64,000 bases of DNA, taken from assembly GCF_013377235.1 (NCBI RefSeq), contig NZ_CP016226.1, positions 992,001 to 1,056,000 of the forward strand, written 5' to 3'. A program made the position numbers and the translations under genes. Numbering within the stretch: position 1 is the stretch's first letter; each line of letters starts with the position of its first letter. This DNA comes from Mannheimia varigena (GTDB taxonomy: Bacteria; Pseudomonadota; Gammaproteobacteria; Enterobacterales; Pasteurellaceae). This document shows, one piece after another, positions 35,579-43,803 of the stretch. The notes under the pieces are model-generated. The model saw only the letters and a list, made by a program, of their open reading frames with translations. It made no database searches and had not been told where the DNA came from.

Positions 35579-37018
35579 CTAACTATTTGCTTGAATAAAG
35601 GCAATTGCTTTTTCAAGACGGGCTAAGGTTCTTTCTTTGCCAACTAATTTAGCGGTGATATCCATTGATGGCGATTGTCCGGAACCTGTGACAGCTAAAC
35701 GGAATGGCATTCCCACTTTACCCATACCGATTTCCAATTCGGCAGCAGTGTCACTCATCGCATTGTGGATATTTTCCACCGTCCACTCGTTACAAGCGGT
35801 TAATTTTTCCAATAATTTTGCAAGTGGAGCAACGGCTTCGGCTTTGAAGTTTTTCGCAGCTGCTTTTTCATCATAAGCCTCAAACTCTTCGTAGAAATAA
35901 CGACTACTTGCCGCTAATTCTTTCAACGTTTTGGCTCGTTCACCTAAAACAGGAATAATTTCTTCTAACGCCACACCATTTTGGTAATCAATCCCTTGAT
36001 TTTGCATATGCCATTCAAGGTGTTTTGCCACATAGCTTGGCTCTAATGAGCGGATATAGTGATGATTTAACCATTGTAATTTTTCAGTATTGAACGCACT
36101 GGCAGATTTGCTCACTGAGTGAATATCAAATAATTCAATCATCTCTTCACGAGAGAAAATCTCTTGGTCGCCGTGTCCCCAGCCTAGACGCACTAAATAG
36201 TTTACGAGAGCTTCCGGCAAATAGCCGTCATCACGATATTGCATTACGCTCACCGCACCGTGGCGTTTGGATAGTTTTTGACCGTCATCCCCGTTGATCA
36301 TTGAAACGTGAGCATAGGTCGGCACCGGAGCCCCTAACGCTTTTAAGATATTGATTTGGCGAGGGGTGTTGTTGATGTGATCTTCGCCTCTCACAACGTG
36401 AGTAATGCCCATATCCCAGTCGTCCACCACCACGCAGAAGTTGTAGGTTGGCGAACCATCGGTACGGCGGATAATCAAATCGTCTAATTCGCTATTGCTG
36501 ATTTCAATACGACCACGCACGGCATCATCGAAGATCACCGAACCTTCTTGTGGATTTTTGAAACGAACAACGTGTGGAGCATCCGCAGCGTGTGAATGTT
36601 CGCCTAAACAGTGGCGGTCATAGCGAGGTTTTTCTTTATTCGCTTCTTGGTTGTTGCGTAACTCTTCCAAACGCTCTTTTGAGCAGTAACAACGGTAAGC
36701 CGTGCCGGCTTCGATCATTTGGTCGATTACTTGGTTATAGCGTTCAAAACGTTTGGTTTGGAAATACGGACCGTGCTCCCACGCTAAATTCAACCATTCC
36801 ATACCTTCAAGAATCGCCGCTGTGGCTTCAGGGGTAGAGCGTTCTAAATCGGTATCTTCAATACGAAGTACAAACTCGCCCTGATTGTGTTTTGCATATA
36901 ACCAAGAATAAAGTGCAGTACGAGCACCGCCAACGTGTAGGTAGCCTGTCGGGCTTGGTGCAAAACGGGTACGAACTTTCACGTTCGGATCTAATGGGAA
37001 AAGAGTTTCAATTTTCAT
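35579..37018 (-). CDS. gltX: Glutamyl-tRNA synthetase
   Basis: GltX charges tRNA-Glu with glutamate. The 479-residue class I synthetase has the HIGH-equivalent segment APSPTGYLHVGGARTAL (about residues 21-37) and the KMSKS-equivalent QKLSKRHG near 251-258. The zinc-binding cysteines in the YRCYCSKERLEEL region near 107-119 are partly present, as in other gammaproteobacterial GltX. It lies next to tRNA genes on both sides. The start at 37018 gives the standard N-terminus before FAPSPTG. Confidence 0.97.
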   Translation of the reverse strand: MKIETLFPLDPNVKVRTRFAPSPTGYLHVGGARTALYSWLYAKHNQGEFVLRIEDTDLERSTPEATAAILEGMEWLNLAWEHGPYFQTKRFERYNQVIDQMIEAGTAYRCYCSKERLEELRNNQEANKEKPRYDRHCLGEHSHAADAPHVVRFKNPQEGSVIFDDAVRGRIEISNSELDDLIIRRTDGSPTYNFCVVVDDWDMGITHVVRGEDHINNTPRQINILKALGAPVPTYAHVSMINGDDGQKLSKRHGAVSVMQYRDDGYLPEALVNYLVRLGWGHGDQEIFSREEMIELFDIHSVSKSASAFNTEKLQWLNHHYIRSLEPSYVAKHLEWHMQNQGIDYQNGVALEEIIPVLGERAKTLKELAASSRYFYEEFEAYDEKAAAKNFKAEAVAPLAKLLEKLTACNEWTVENIHNAMSDTAAELEIGMGKVGMPFRLAVTGSGQSPSMDITAKLVGKERTLARLEKAIAFIQANS

Positions 37019-37149
37019 TTTATAGTGCCTAATTCATTATTTTTAAGGAATAACTTGTCTATTTTACTACGCTTGAGGGGGAATAATAGTAAAAAATTGG
37101 CTTTCTGGGGTAAAAAAGCAGCAAACAGGGTAAAAAGAGCAAAAAGCGT

Positions 37150-37177
37150 TTGACGAAAGAGTAAAAATCTCTATAAT
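37150..37177 (+). promoter_or_regulatory. Promoter of the tRNA-Val operon
   Basis: TTGACG (37150-37155) and a consensus TATAAT (37172-37177) are 16 bases apart. Transcription should start near 37184, about 10 bases before the first tRNA. This is a strong sigma-70 stable-RNA promoter. Confidence 0.85.
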
Positions 37178-37193
37178 TCACTTCCACAACAGC

Positions 37194-37269
37194 GGGCGAT
37201 TAGCTCAGTTGGGAGAGCACCTCCCTTACAAGGAGGGGGTCACTGGTTCGAGACCGGTATCGCCCACCA
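37194..37269 (+). tRNA. tRNA-Val (anticodon TAC), copy 1
   Basis: The 76-base gene starts GGGCGAT and ends with encoded CCA. The anticodon stem-loop is CTCCC-TTACAAG-GAGGG, giving anticodon TAC. It is identical to the three copies downstream. Confidence 0.96.
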
Positions 37270-37317
37270 CTTCAACTTTTGATGTGCCGTTTGTTGTGAC
37301 AATCTAATTTTGAAAAC

Positions 37318-37393
37318 GGGCGATTAGCTCAGTTGGGAGAGCACCTCCCTTACAAGGAGGGGGTCACTGGTTCGAGACCGGTATCGCCCACCA
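37318..37393 (+). tRNA. tRNA-Val (anticodon TAC), copy 2
   Basis: Identical 76-base copy. The 48-base spacer before it ends TTTGAAAAC, complementary to GTTTTCAAA starting 20 bases after this tRNA. Confidence 0.96.
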
Positions 37394-37446
37394 CTTCAAC
37401 TTTAAGTGTTCTGTTTTCAAATTCCCTTTGATTTTAAGTCTCAAGT

Positions 37447-37522
37447 GGGCGATTAGCTCAGTTGGGAGAGCACCTCCCTTACAAGGAGGGGGTCACTGGT
37501 TCGAGACCGGTATCGCCCACCA
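37447..37522 (+). tRNA. tRNA-Val (anticodon TAC), copy 3
   Basis: Identical 76-base copy. The 17 bases before it and the bases directly after its CCA are nearly complementary and would extend the acceptor stem by about 15 bp. Confidence 0.96.
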
Positions 37523-37573
37523 CTTAAGACTAAAATCATAAACTTCAAACTACGATGATTGTTCGTATCTGAA

Positions 37574-37649
37574 GGGCGATTAGCTCAGTTGGGAGAGCAC
37601 CTCCCTTACAAGGAGGGGGTCACTGGTTCGAGACCGGTATCGCCCACCA
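37574..37649 (+). tRNA. tRNA-Val (anticodon TAC), copy 4
   Basis: Identical 76-base copy and the last of the array. A hairpin with a flanking A-run follows at 37676-37712. Confidence 0.96.
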
Positions 37650-37675
37650 ATTTTCTTATTAATCAATTTTATAAA

Positions 37676-37712
37676 TAAAAAAATCCCTTTCAAGCTTTAA
37701 CTCAAAAGGGAA
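37676..37712 (-). terminator. Hairpin between the tRNA-Val array and mltF
   Basis: TCCCTTT and AAAGGGA form a 7-bp stem. On the minus strand it is followed by a run of seven T, so it fits termination of mltF best. It could also slow transcription leaving the tRNA operon. Confidence 0.6.
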
Positions 37713-37781
37713 GTATATTACACTTCTTGTTGCATTTGCATAAACGCTTTTCTGCGTGAAGCAATGAGCCTTTTTCTATCT

Positions 37782-39290
37782 TTAATTTGTTTGATTTGGC
37801 GTGGGCGTAGCTTCCTCGTTGGTAACGTTTTCTTTTTCTTCAATTTTCTCATCAGTCCTATCCTCCTGTTTTATATGATTATCAGATAAATTTTTTTGTT
37901 CTTGCTCAAGCTTTTTCTGCTCTTCAATTCGCTGATAATTGATGATACTGCCATAATAACGACGGATATTTTCAACGTATTGCAATGCTTCATAGCCTCT
38001 AGCATAACCATATTTCAGGTTTGTATAATAGCGTTTTTCGGCAAGTAGTGGGAGATTCTTTTTCACATCTAACCAATTATCAGGATCGCCGCCCAGCTGT
38101 TTCGTTAATCGACGTACGTCTAGTAAATGTCCTAAGCCCATATTATAAGCTGCCAAGCTATACCAAATTCTATCTTCCTGTGGAATAGTTTCTGGCATTT
38201 GCCTTATTAACATATGCAAATATTCAGAACCGGCCTTTATACTTTGGGCTGGATTAGTTCTATCTGAGATTTTCATTCTATCAGCGGTATCTTTTGTCAG
38301 CATCATAATGCCACGCACGCCTGTTGGAGAGGTTGCATTCGGATCCCAATGGGACTCTTGATAAGCAATAGCCGCTAACATTTGCCACTCTAAATCGCCT
38401 TTATGGACACGGAAAAGGGGCTCATATTTCGGTAATGTGGTTTGAATTGCTCTTAAGTAACTTTGAATATCCACATAATCAAATTTTGCGAGATGGTTGA
38501 AATATTTCTCCTCTATACGAGAAATCATCCCTGTCTCTACGGCATCAGACATGAAATCCAATAAAGTCGATTGTAATTCACTGTAAGAACTGTTCGCTAA
38601 ATACCATAAAACAGGGCTTTCATCTGTTAAATCAAAGCCAACAGCTAAGTTAGGGTTAATATGCTGAGCAGATGAAATATCGACTGACATTGCAACCGTA
38701 TAAGGAATCTCCCCTCGAGCGACTTTCAGTAACAATTCTTCTTGTGTGAATTTATCCGAAACTTGCCATTTTAAATCAGGATTTTCTAATTTAAGTTGAC
38801 TTAATATCGGCAATACAGCAGAGCCGGCAGGAACTATGATTTGATCTTGCAAATCTGAGAGTCTATATGGTCTACTCGTTCCTTTTTTATAGGCAACTTG
38901 CCATGATGCAGAATAATACGATGGACCTATTTGAAATACCTCATTTAACTCAGGGCGATAAATCAGCCCTGCAGCAGCAATATCAACCTCATTCGTTTTT
39001 AGCGCTTCAAATAATTTTTCACTACTTTCATAGGTTTTAATTTCCAGGTTTACATTCAGATACTGTGCAAATGCAGTCGCTAAATCATATTCTATGCCAC
39101 TTTTTCCTTCTGCTCCTACAAAATAAGAGAGCGGATGGTTAATCATTCCCACTTTGAGATTTTTACTTTGTTGAATTTGGGTATAGTGATTTGCTTCAGA
39201 ATGGATGATTTTTTGCCAAGGAAAAATCATATCCCATGCCCAAAGTAATAGAGCTATTGCGATAAAAAGGCGTGCAATTAATCCTTTCAA
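37782..39290 (-). CDS. mltF: Membrane-bound lytic murein transglycosylase F
   Basis: MltF cleaves peptidoglycan glycan strands to 1,6-anhydro products at the outer membrane. The 502-residue protein has an N-terminal hydrophobic export segment (about 5-20), a bacterial solute-binding-like module (about 40-270) and a C-terminal lysozyme-like SLT domain. The catalytic glutamate is E312 in AYQESHWDPNA, followed by PTGVRGIMML. The final 45 residues are disordered and charged (E, K, N). Beyond the signal-like helix I see no clear lipobox. The start at 39290 fits this architecture. Confidence 0.95.
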   Translation of the reverse strand: MKGLIARLFIAIALLLWAWDMIFPWQKIIHSEANHYTQIQQSKNLKVGMINHPLSYFVGAEGKSGIEYDLATAFAQYLNVNLEIKTYESSEKLFEALKTNEVDIAAAGLIYRPELNEVFQIGPSYYSASWQVAYKKGTSRPYRLSDLQDQIIVPAGSAVLPILSQLKLENPDLKWQVSDKFTQEELLLKVARGEIPYTVAMSVDISSAQHINPNLAVGFDLTDESPVLWYLANSSYSELQSTLLDFMSDAVETGMISRIEEKYFNHLAKFDYVDIQSYLRAIQTTLPKYEPLFRVHKGDLEWQMLAAIAYQESHWDPNATSPTGVRGIMMLTKDTADRMKISDRTNPAQSIKAGSEYLHMLIRQMPETIPQEDRIWYSLAAYNMGLGHLLDVRRLTKQLGGDPDNWLDVKKNLPLLAEKRYYTNLKYGYARGYEALQYVENIRRYYGSIINYQRIEEQKKLEQEQKNLSDNHIKQEDRTDEKIEEKENVTNEEATPTPNQTN

Positions 39291-39404
39291 GTTGAAATCC
39301 TCATTAATTCAATTAAGTGGTAAGTCTAGCCGAAATTACCCATTAATGAAATAACAGTTTATTGAATATAAGATTTAGGATTAGAAAGTAGAATTTTTGA
39401 GAAA

Positions 39405-39481
39405 TGGCGCACCCGAGAGGATTCGAACCTCTGACCGCTCGGTTCGTAGCCGAGTACTCTATCCAGCTGAGCTACGGGTGC
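39405..39481 (-). tRNA. tRNA-Arg (anticodon ACG), copy 2
   Basis: The 77-base cloverleaf on the minus strand starts GCACCCG and ends with CCA. The anticodon loop CTACGAA gives ACG, whose first base is normally deaminated to inosine. It is identical to the copy at 39547-39623. Confidence 0.96.
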
Positions 39482-39546
39482 GTATTTGAAGATTGTGAGA
39501 ATTTAGTTTATCAGCAACCATTTTATTTTTAGAGTAATAAATAAAA

Positions 39547-39623
39547 TGGCGCACCCGAGAGGATTCGAACCTCTGACCGCTCGGTTCGTAGCCGAGTACT
39601 CTATCCAGCTGAGCTACGGGTGC
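39547..39623 (-). tRNA. tRNA-Arg (anticodon ACG), copy 1
   Basis: This is the 77-base duplicate of the neighbouring tRNA-Arg, with encoded CCA and the same ACG anticodon. It is the middle gene of a Ser-Arg-Arg operon. Confidence 0.96.
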
Positions 39624-39636
39624 GTGATAAAGTAAA

Positions 39637-39731
39637 TGGCGGTGAGAGAGGGATTCGAACCCTCGATAGAGCTTTTTAACCCTATACTCCCTTAGCAGGG
39701 GAGCGCCTTCAGCCTGCTCGGCCATCTCACC
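39637..39731 (-). tRNA. tRNA-Ser (anticodon GCT)
   Basis: The 95-base gene with a long variable arm starts GGTGAGA and ends TCTCACCGCCA. The anticodon loop CTGCTAA gives GCT, reading AGC and AGU codons. It is the first gene of the operon. Confidence 0.95.
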
Positions 39732-39753
39732 ACTCACTGTGTCTGTGGGCGAC

Positions 39754-39781
39754 ATATTACTAGAATTTAAAAAGATGTCAA
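39754..39781 (-). promoter_or_regulatory. Promoter of the tRNA Ser-Arg-Arg operon
   Basis: On the minus strand a perfect TTGACA (39781-39776) and TAATAT (39759-39754) are separated by 16 bases. The start site would be about 16 bases upstream of tRNA-Ser. Confidence 0.8.
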
Positions 39782-39894
39782 ATTCTTTTTCCCGAAAATA
39801 TTAAATTCTTGCGTGTTTGCCTATGTAATAAGCAAAACGATGATTTTTTAAGTTTTATAGAATAAATATTAAACATTTCATACGGTTATAAATA

Positions 39895-39927
39895 AAGCGG
39901 TAAAATTTTTAGAAAATTTTACCGCTT
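39895..39927 (-). terminator. Palindromic uptake-signal terminator after the 39940-40488 lipoprotein gene
   Basis: AAGCGGTAAAATTTT and AAAATTTTACCGCTT form a 15-bp perfect stem with a 3-base loop. Both arms hold the uptake-signal core. It is the strongest example in the window of uptake signals built into a terminator. Confidence 0.75.
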
Positions 39928-39939
39928 GTAGCTTAAATA

Positions 39940-40488
39940 TTATTTTTTCTTTTTCTTACTGTGAGCTTTCTCTTTATTTTCATCTTCTGCAATCGTTTTT
40001 ACACAAAGATGCAAAATTTGCTCAACACCGTTTTTAATATAGTCATCACCACGTACTTTATTTTTTTGCAAATCTAACATTGCATCGTGAATACCTTGTG
40101 TCATGCTCGTTGGTTGTACTAAGTTCCAACAGTTTGGATCTAAGTGGTTAAAGTTAGCTTGTAAATCCGCTGCATAAAGTACACCACTATAGTAAGCATA
40201 TACATTATGATCTAACATTCTATTTATTGTTATTGCACGAATCTGCTCAATGGGCAAAGCAACTTTTTTAGTGTACCAATCATTTACGCCATTCATAAAT
40301 GAATTGATATCATACGTTTCGTTTACTCTGTCTTTATAGGTTTGAGCGGTTGCACCATAAGCAATTGCATACGATTTTTGATCTACTTCTGAATCATTTA
40401 AGCGTGTCCAGCCACCTTTATTTGATGAACAAGCTGCTAAAAATGCCACTATGGTAACCATTAACATAGATTTAATTGTTTTTTTCAT
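39940..40488 (-). CDS. Putative lipoprotein with lysine-rich tail
   Basis: The 182-residue protein has a lipoprotein signal with FLAAC, so Cys20 should be lipidated. The mature part is helical, with a central NRMLDHNVYAYYSGVLYAADLQANF segment, two cysteines (in DPNCWNLV and ILHLCVKT) and a very basic end, KAHSKKKKK. I do not recognise a family. It is monocistronic and is followed by an uptake-signal terminator. It lies divergent from thyA, with about 90 bases between the starts. The envelope location is inferred from the lipobox only. Confidence 0.75.
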   Translation of the reverse strand: MKKTIKSMLMVTIVAFLAACSSNKGGWTRLNDSEVDQKSYAIAYGATAQTYKDRVNETYDINSFMNGVNDWYTKKVALPIEQIRAITINRMLDHNVYAYYSGVLYAADLQANFNHLDPNCWNLVQPTSMTQGIHDAMLDLQKNKVRGDDYIKNGVEQILHLCVKTIAEDENKEKAHSKKKKK

Positions 40489-40577
40489 ATTTATAACTCC
40501 TTAATTGTGTTTGTCATAAAGTTTTAGCTATTTTACCGAATAAATGGCAAAATTACTTAAAATTTTATGAGGTCAAT

Positions 40578-41429
40578 ATGAAACAGTATTTAGATTTATG
40601 CCATCGTATCGTAAATGAAGGCAAATGGGTAGCGAATGAACGTACAGGTAAGAGCTGTCTTACTGTGATTAATGCAGATTTAATCTATGATGTTGAGAAA
40701 GGAGAATTTCCATTAGTTACCACTCGTCGCAGTTATTGGAAAGCGGCAATTGCAGAGCTTCTTGGCTATATTCGGGGCTATGATAATGCCGCTGATTTTC
40801 GTAATCTGGGAACTAAATCATGGGATGCTAACGCTAATGAAAATGCCGCGTGGTTAGCGAATCCTTACCGTAAAGGCGAAGATGATATGGGCTTAGTTTA
40901 TGGGGCTGTTGGGCGTAATTTCCCAAAACCTGATGGCGGCTCGGTAGATTTACTTCGCCAAATTGTTGATGATTTGAAAACAGGCGTTGATAATCGTGGC
41001 GAAATTTATACTTTCTATCACCCTGGTGCATTTCATATGGGATGTTTACGCCCTTGTTTGCATAGCCACCATTTTTCATTGCTAGATGGTACACTTTATC
41101 TTAATAGTACTCAGCGTTCAGCAGACGTACCTCTTGGCTTAAACTGGAATATGATCCAATGTTATACTTTCCTAGCATTAATGGCTCAAATTACCGGATA
41201 TAAAGCAGGTAAAGCCTATCATAAAATTGTGAATGCCCATATTTATGAAGATCAACTTGAGCTAATGCGTGATGTACAGCTAAAACGTGAACCGTTAAAT
41301 GCTCCTAAATTAATCATTAATCCTAAGATTAAATCACTCGAAGATTTAGAAACTTGGGTAACGTTAGATGATTTTAAAGTGGAAGGCTATGAATACCACC
41401 CTGCTATTCAATATCCATTCTCGGTATAA
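40578..41429 (+). CDS. thyA: Thymidylate synthase
   Basis: ThyA methylates dUMP to dTMP with methylene-THF. The 283-residue protein is longer than the E. coli enzyme (264) and of the Haemophilus-like type. The nucleophile is Cys160 in CLRPCLHSHH. The dUMP phosphate-binding region reads STQRSADVPLGLNWN, with Ala where E. coli has Cys in QRSCD; that Cys is not catalytic. KIVNAHIYEDQLELM near 220-235 holds the His/Tyr substrate contacts. A terminator follows. Confidence 0.96.
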   Translation: MKQYLDLCHRIVNEGKWVANERTGKSCLTVINADLIYDVEKGEFPLVTTRRSYWKAAIAELLGYIRGYDNAADFRNLGTKSWDANANENAAWLANPYRKGEDDMGLVYGAVGRNFPKPDGGSVDLLRQIVDDLKTGVDNRGEIYTFYHPGAFHMGCLRPCLHSHHFSLLDGTLYLNSTQRSADVPLGLNWNMIQCYTFLALMAQITGYKAGKAYHKIVNAHIYEDQLELMRDVQLKREPLNAPKLIINPKIKSLEDLETWVTLDDFKVEGYEYHPAIQYPFSV

Positions 41430-41432
41430 AGC

Positions 41433-41469
41433 AAAAGAGCTAAACCCTTTCAAGTTTAGCTCTTTTTTA
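41433..41469. terminator. Bidirectional terminator between thyA and the lysM gene
   Basis: AAAAGAGCTAAAC and GTTTAGCTCTTTT form a 13-bp perfect stem with T-rich ends in both directions. It lies between convergent genes. Confidence 0.9.
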
Positions 41470-41478
41470 TTTACCAAA

Positions 41479-41922
41479 TTATAAACCTTTTGGAATACGG
41501 ATTTTTTGACCAGGGAAAATTTTATTTTCATCCTTGATCACTTCTTTATTCGCCTCAACGATAGCTTTATATTTCGCACCGTTGCCGTAAGCTTTGGTTG
41601 CAATTTCCCATAAAGTATCACCTTTTTGGATAACATAAAGCTCATCATCGCTTGCAAGCTGAACATCGTCTGGCAGAGTCACTTCATCAATGTTCACCTC
41701 GGTAATGCCGGCTACGTTACCCGCCATTAATACCGCTTTTTCTACCGCAGCTGCCGTTGCTGCAACGCCAGAAATTTTTGCTACACCGTTTTCAACCGTT
41801 ACGTTCACATTTTCAACGCCCGGATTGTCTTCCGCTAAATGCTCGGTGACTGCTTTTGATGCATCTTCTTCTTTGTTAAATAATTTGCGACCGATGTCGC
41901 CTACAAAATCAAATAAACCCAT
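41479..41922 (-). CDS. lysM: BON and LysM domain protein (Kbp/YgaU-like)
   Basis: The 147-residue protein has a BON domain at about residues 25-85 (VNVTVENGVAKISGVAATAAAVEKAV) and a C-terminal LysM domain at about 95-146, with YVIQKGDTLWEIATKAYG and PGQKIRIPKGL. It has no signal peptide. The E. coli homologue (YgaU/Kbp) is a soluble potassium-binding protein, despite the LysM module usually linked to peptidoglycan. The same role is inferred here by similarity of architecture and length. Confidence 0.88.
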   Translation of the reverse strand: MGLFDFVGDIGRKLFNKEEDASKAVTEHLAEDNPGVENVNVTVENGVAKISGVAATAAAVEKAVLMAGNVAGITEVNIDEVTLPDDVQLASDDELYVIQKGDTLWEIATKAYGNGAKYKAIVEANKEVIKDENKIFPGQKIRIPKGL

Positions 41923-42162
41923 AGTAAGTTCCTTATAAAATAGCCAAATGGGAGAGATATTCTACACAATTTCCAACCACTGAAATAGTGCATTGCCTCT
42001 TTAGAGGCGACAAAATGGAATTAGTTCCGCCACTCAAACAAATACAAGCGGTAGTTTTTTCGATATTTTTTGCAAAAACTGCCGCTTAGATTTTATATTT
42101 CCCCGATTTTCAGCTAAAATTCACCGTTTAAATAGATTTTTTTGATAATTTAGGGAATTTCT

Positions 42163-42600
42163 GTGAAACAGGTGAAATTTTATCTCTTAAACCAAGCCAA
42201 CTCAGACGGCGTTTCCGCCACTGAAATGCAGGCTTGCGAACTTGCCGCCTCCGCTTGGCGAGAGGGCAAGCGAGTGCTGATTGCCTGTGAAACGGAACAA
42301 CAAGCCCTAAATATTGACGAACTGCTCTGGGCAAGAAATCCGGACGACTTCGTACCGCACAATTTATCGGGCGAAATCACCACTTACCCAACCCCGATTG
42401 AAATTTCGTGGAAAGGCAAACGCAACGCCCAACGCCGAGATTTGTTGATTTCACTACAACAAGAAATCCCCGATTTCGTGGCGAGCTTCAACCAAGTGAT
42501 CGACTTCGTGCCGGTGGATGAGGCGGAAAAAGCAATTGCCCGCGAGCGTTACAAGCAATATCGCCAAATGGGCTGGCAGCTTTCTACGGAAAATGTGTAG
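42163..42600 (+). CDS. holC: DNA polymerase III chi subunit
   Basis: HolC links the clamp loader to single-stranded DNA-binding protein through chi-psi. The 145 residues match the family: KQVKFYLL start, ACELAASAWREGKRVLIACETEQQALNIDELLW (about 25-57) and the FIPH-like DDFVPHNL motif near 61-68. The psi partner gene holD is at 58223 in this same window. In many gammaproteobacteria valS follows directly, but here about 2.3 kb of accessory genes intervene. An inverted uptake-signal pair lies upstream (42045-42085). Confidence 0.93.
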   Translation: MKQVKFYLLNQANSDGVSATEMQACELAASAWREGKRVLIACETEQQALNIDELLWARNPDDFVPHNLSGEITTYPTPIEISWKGKRNAQRRDLLISLQQEIPDFVASFNQVIDFVPVDEAEKAIARERYKQYRQMGWQLSTENV

Positions 42601-42613
42601 GGGAAAACGCCTA

Positions 42614-43048
42614 ATGCTCTGGCAAGCCAACACTTTTGAGCAACTAACTACGGCTGAGCTATTTGAAATCTATAAGGCTCGCACCGCCGTGTTTGTGGTT
42701 GAGCAAAATTGCCCTTACCAAGAAGTGGACGACAAAGACCTACAAGCGGTGCATTTCTTTGCAAAAAATGCAAAAAATCTGACCGCTTACTGCCGTTTAA
42801 TTCCAGCCGAAGACGGTGTACATATTGGCAGAGTGCTGGTGGTAAAAGAATATCGTGGGGCAGGTTTGGCAAGGGAGTTAGTGCAAAAAGCGATGGATTA
42901 CTGCCGTGAGCATTTCCCCGCTCAACCAATTCACGCCCAAGCTCAAAGTTACCTGCAAGAGTTTTATGAAAGTTTTGGGTTCAAAGCAGTGTCGGGGGTG
43001 TATTTGGAAGATGGGATACCGCATTTGGATATGGTTTGGGAGAAGTAA
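42614..43048 (+). CDS. elaA: ElaA-family GNAT acetyltransferase
   Basis: The 144-residue protein fits the ElaA branch of GNAT acyltransferases: LFEIYKARTAVFVVEQNCPYQEVDDKD near residues 17-43, then RLIPAEDGVHIGRVLVVKEYRGAGLARELV (61-90) with the acetyl-CoA pyrophosphate loop. The C-terminal QSYLQEFYESFGFKAVSG and GIPHLDMVW are typical. The substrate is unknown. Start 42614 is used because upstream in-frame codons overlap holC. Uptake-signal cores are built into the coding sequence near 42741 and 42780. It lies 13 bases after holC. Confidence 0.85.
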   Translation: MLWQANTFEQLTTAELFEIYKARTAVFVVEQNCPYQEVDDKDLQAVHFFAKNAKNLTAYCRLIPAEDGVHIGRVLVVKEYRGAGLARELVQKAMDYCREHFPAQPIHAQAQSYLQEFYESFGFKAVSGVYLEDGIPHLDMVWEK

Positions 43049-43049
43049 A

Positions 43050-43220
43050 ATGACAAGTCGTGAAGAATTACTCAAAAAACAACGAGAGCTGGATATTCTC
43101 TTTACTGCGTGGTTTGAAGAAAAGAAAAAGCACGAAGTGCTAACTTATCGCCGTGAAAATGGGGATTTAATTCAGCATTACCCAGACGGTACAGAGAAAG
43201 TGATCAAATATGCTCAATAA
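43050..43220 (+). CDS. Small charged protein, possible antitoxin or partner of the zeta-like ATPase
   Basis: The 56-residue protein (MTSREELLKKQRELDILF start) is a charged helix for about 30 residues, followed by a short beta-like end, RRENGDLIQHYPDGTEKVIKYAQ. It starts one base after the elaA stop and its last 11 bases overlap the start of the ATPase gene. Translational coupling of a small protein with a zeta-like enzyme suggests a toxin-antitoxin or cofactor pair, but no antitoxin family is recognised. The function is inferred from context only. Confidence 0.65.
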   Translation: MTSREELLKKQRELDILFTAWFEEKKKHEVLTYRRENGDLIQHYPDGTEKVIKYAQ

Positions 43221-43803
43221 TCTAGCGATTTTTTACTGTGGCACAAACGGAGCCGGTAAATCTACTCTGCGATCTTTCAACCAAGATAAAGTCGAAATTG
43301 TGATTGATTCGGATAACATCGCAATGCAGATTAACCCGACTAATCCAAGATTAGCTGATATTGAAGCAGGCAGAAAAGCAATTGAGCTATTTCAGTTTGC
43401 CGTAACAAATCAGATTGCGTTTTCAATGGAATCAACACTTTCGGGTAAATCTATTCTGAAACGAATGGAAAATGCCAAAGCAAGGAATTTCAGAACTCGA
43501 TTAAATTATATTGGTGTTGATGACCCTGATATTAACATTGAACGGGTAAAGGCACGAGTGAAAGCCGGCGGGCATTTTATTGACGAAGAAACGATTAGAA
43601 AACGTTACCACATCAGCCGTGAAAATTTAATTGAGGCGATTTTTATCAATGATGAAACTCTGATTTATGATAATTCAGAAACAAAGCCGAATTTGATTTT
43701 GCAGATTGCAGATAAGAAAGTGATAAAAATTTCAGAAAAAATACCGAATTGGTGTAATCTGCTTTGTGATGAATTGGTGAAATTAGGGTTTGAAATTACC
43801 TAG
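43210..43803 (+). CDS. Zeta-toxin-like P-loop ATPase (COG4185 type)
   Basis: The 197-residue protein has Walker A GTNGAGKST at residues 11-19. ESTLSGKS at about 74-81 corresponds to the zeta-family E-T-TLS substrate region. RVKARVKAGGH (112-122) with RKRYHIS (130-136) is a basic cluster expected to bind the phosphate groups. YDNS near 156-159 is also typical of COG4185 proteins. Zeta toxins phosphorylate UDP-N-acetylglucosamine and block cell-wall synthesis, but COG4185 members are poorly studied and toxicity here is not shown. The small upstream gene overlaps it. Confidence 0.75.
   Translation: MLNNLAIFYCGTNGAGKSTLRSFNQDKVEIVIDSDNIAMQINPTNPRLADIEAGRKAIELFQFAVTNQIAFSMESTLSGKSILKRMENAKARNFRTRLNYIGVDDPDINIERVKARVKAGGHFIDEETIRKRYHISRENLIEAIFINDETLIYDNSETKPNLILQIADKKVIKISEKIPNWCNLLCDELVKLGFEIT

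Noticed and set aside
37194..37649. Four regularly spaced identical repeats, CRISPR-like at first glance
   Set aside because: The repeats are complete 76-base tRNA-Val genes with CCA ends, and the spacers are leader and trailer sequence.
39405..39623. Direct repeat suggestive of a duplication by a mobile element
   Set aside because: It is a simple tandem duplication of tRNA-Arg within a tRNA operon; no transposase or target duplication is present.
39459..39755. 98-codon open frame on the minus strand
   Set aside because: It runs straight through the tRNA-Ser and tRNA-Arg genes and has no protein-family features.
42906..43049. Extended start for the 56-residue protein
   Set aside because: The extra codons overlap the acetyltransferase gene in another frame; ATG 43050 follows its stop directly.
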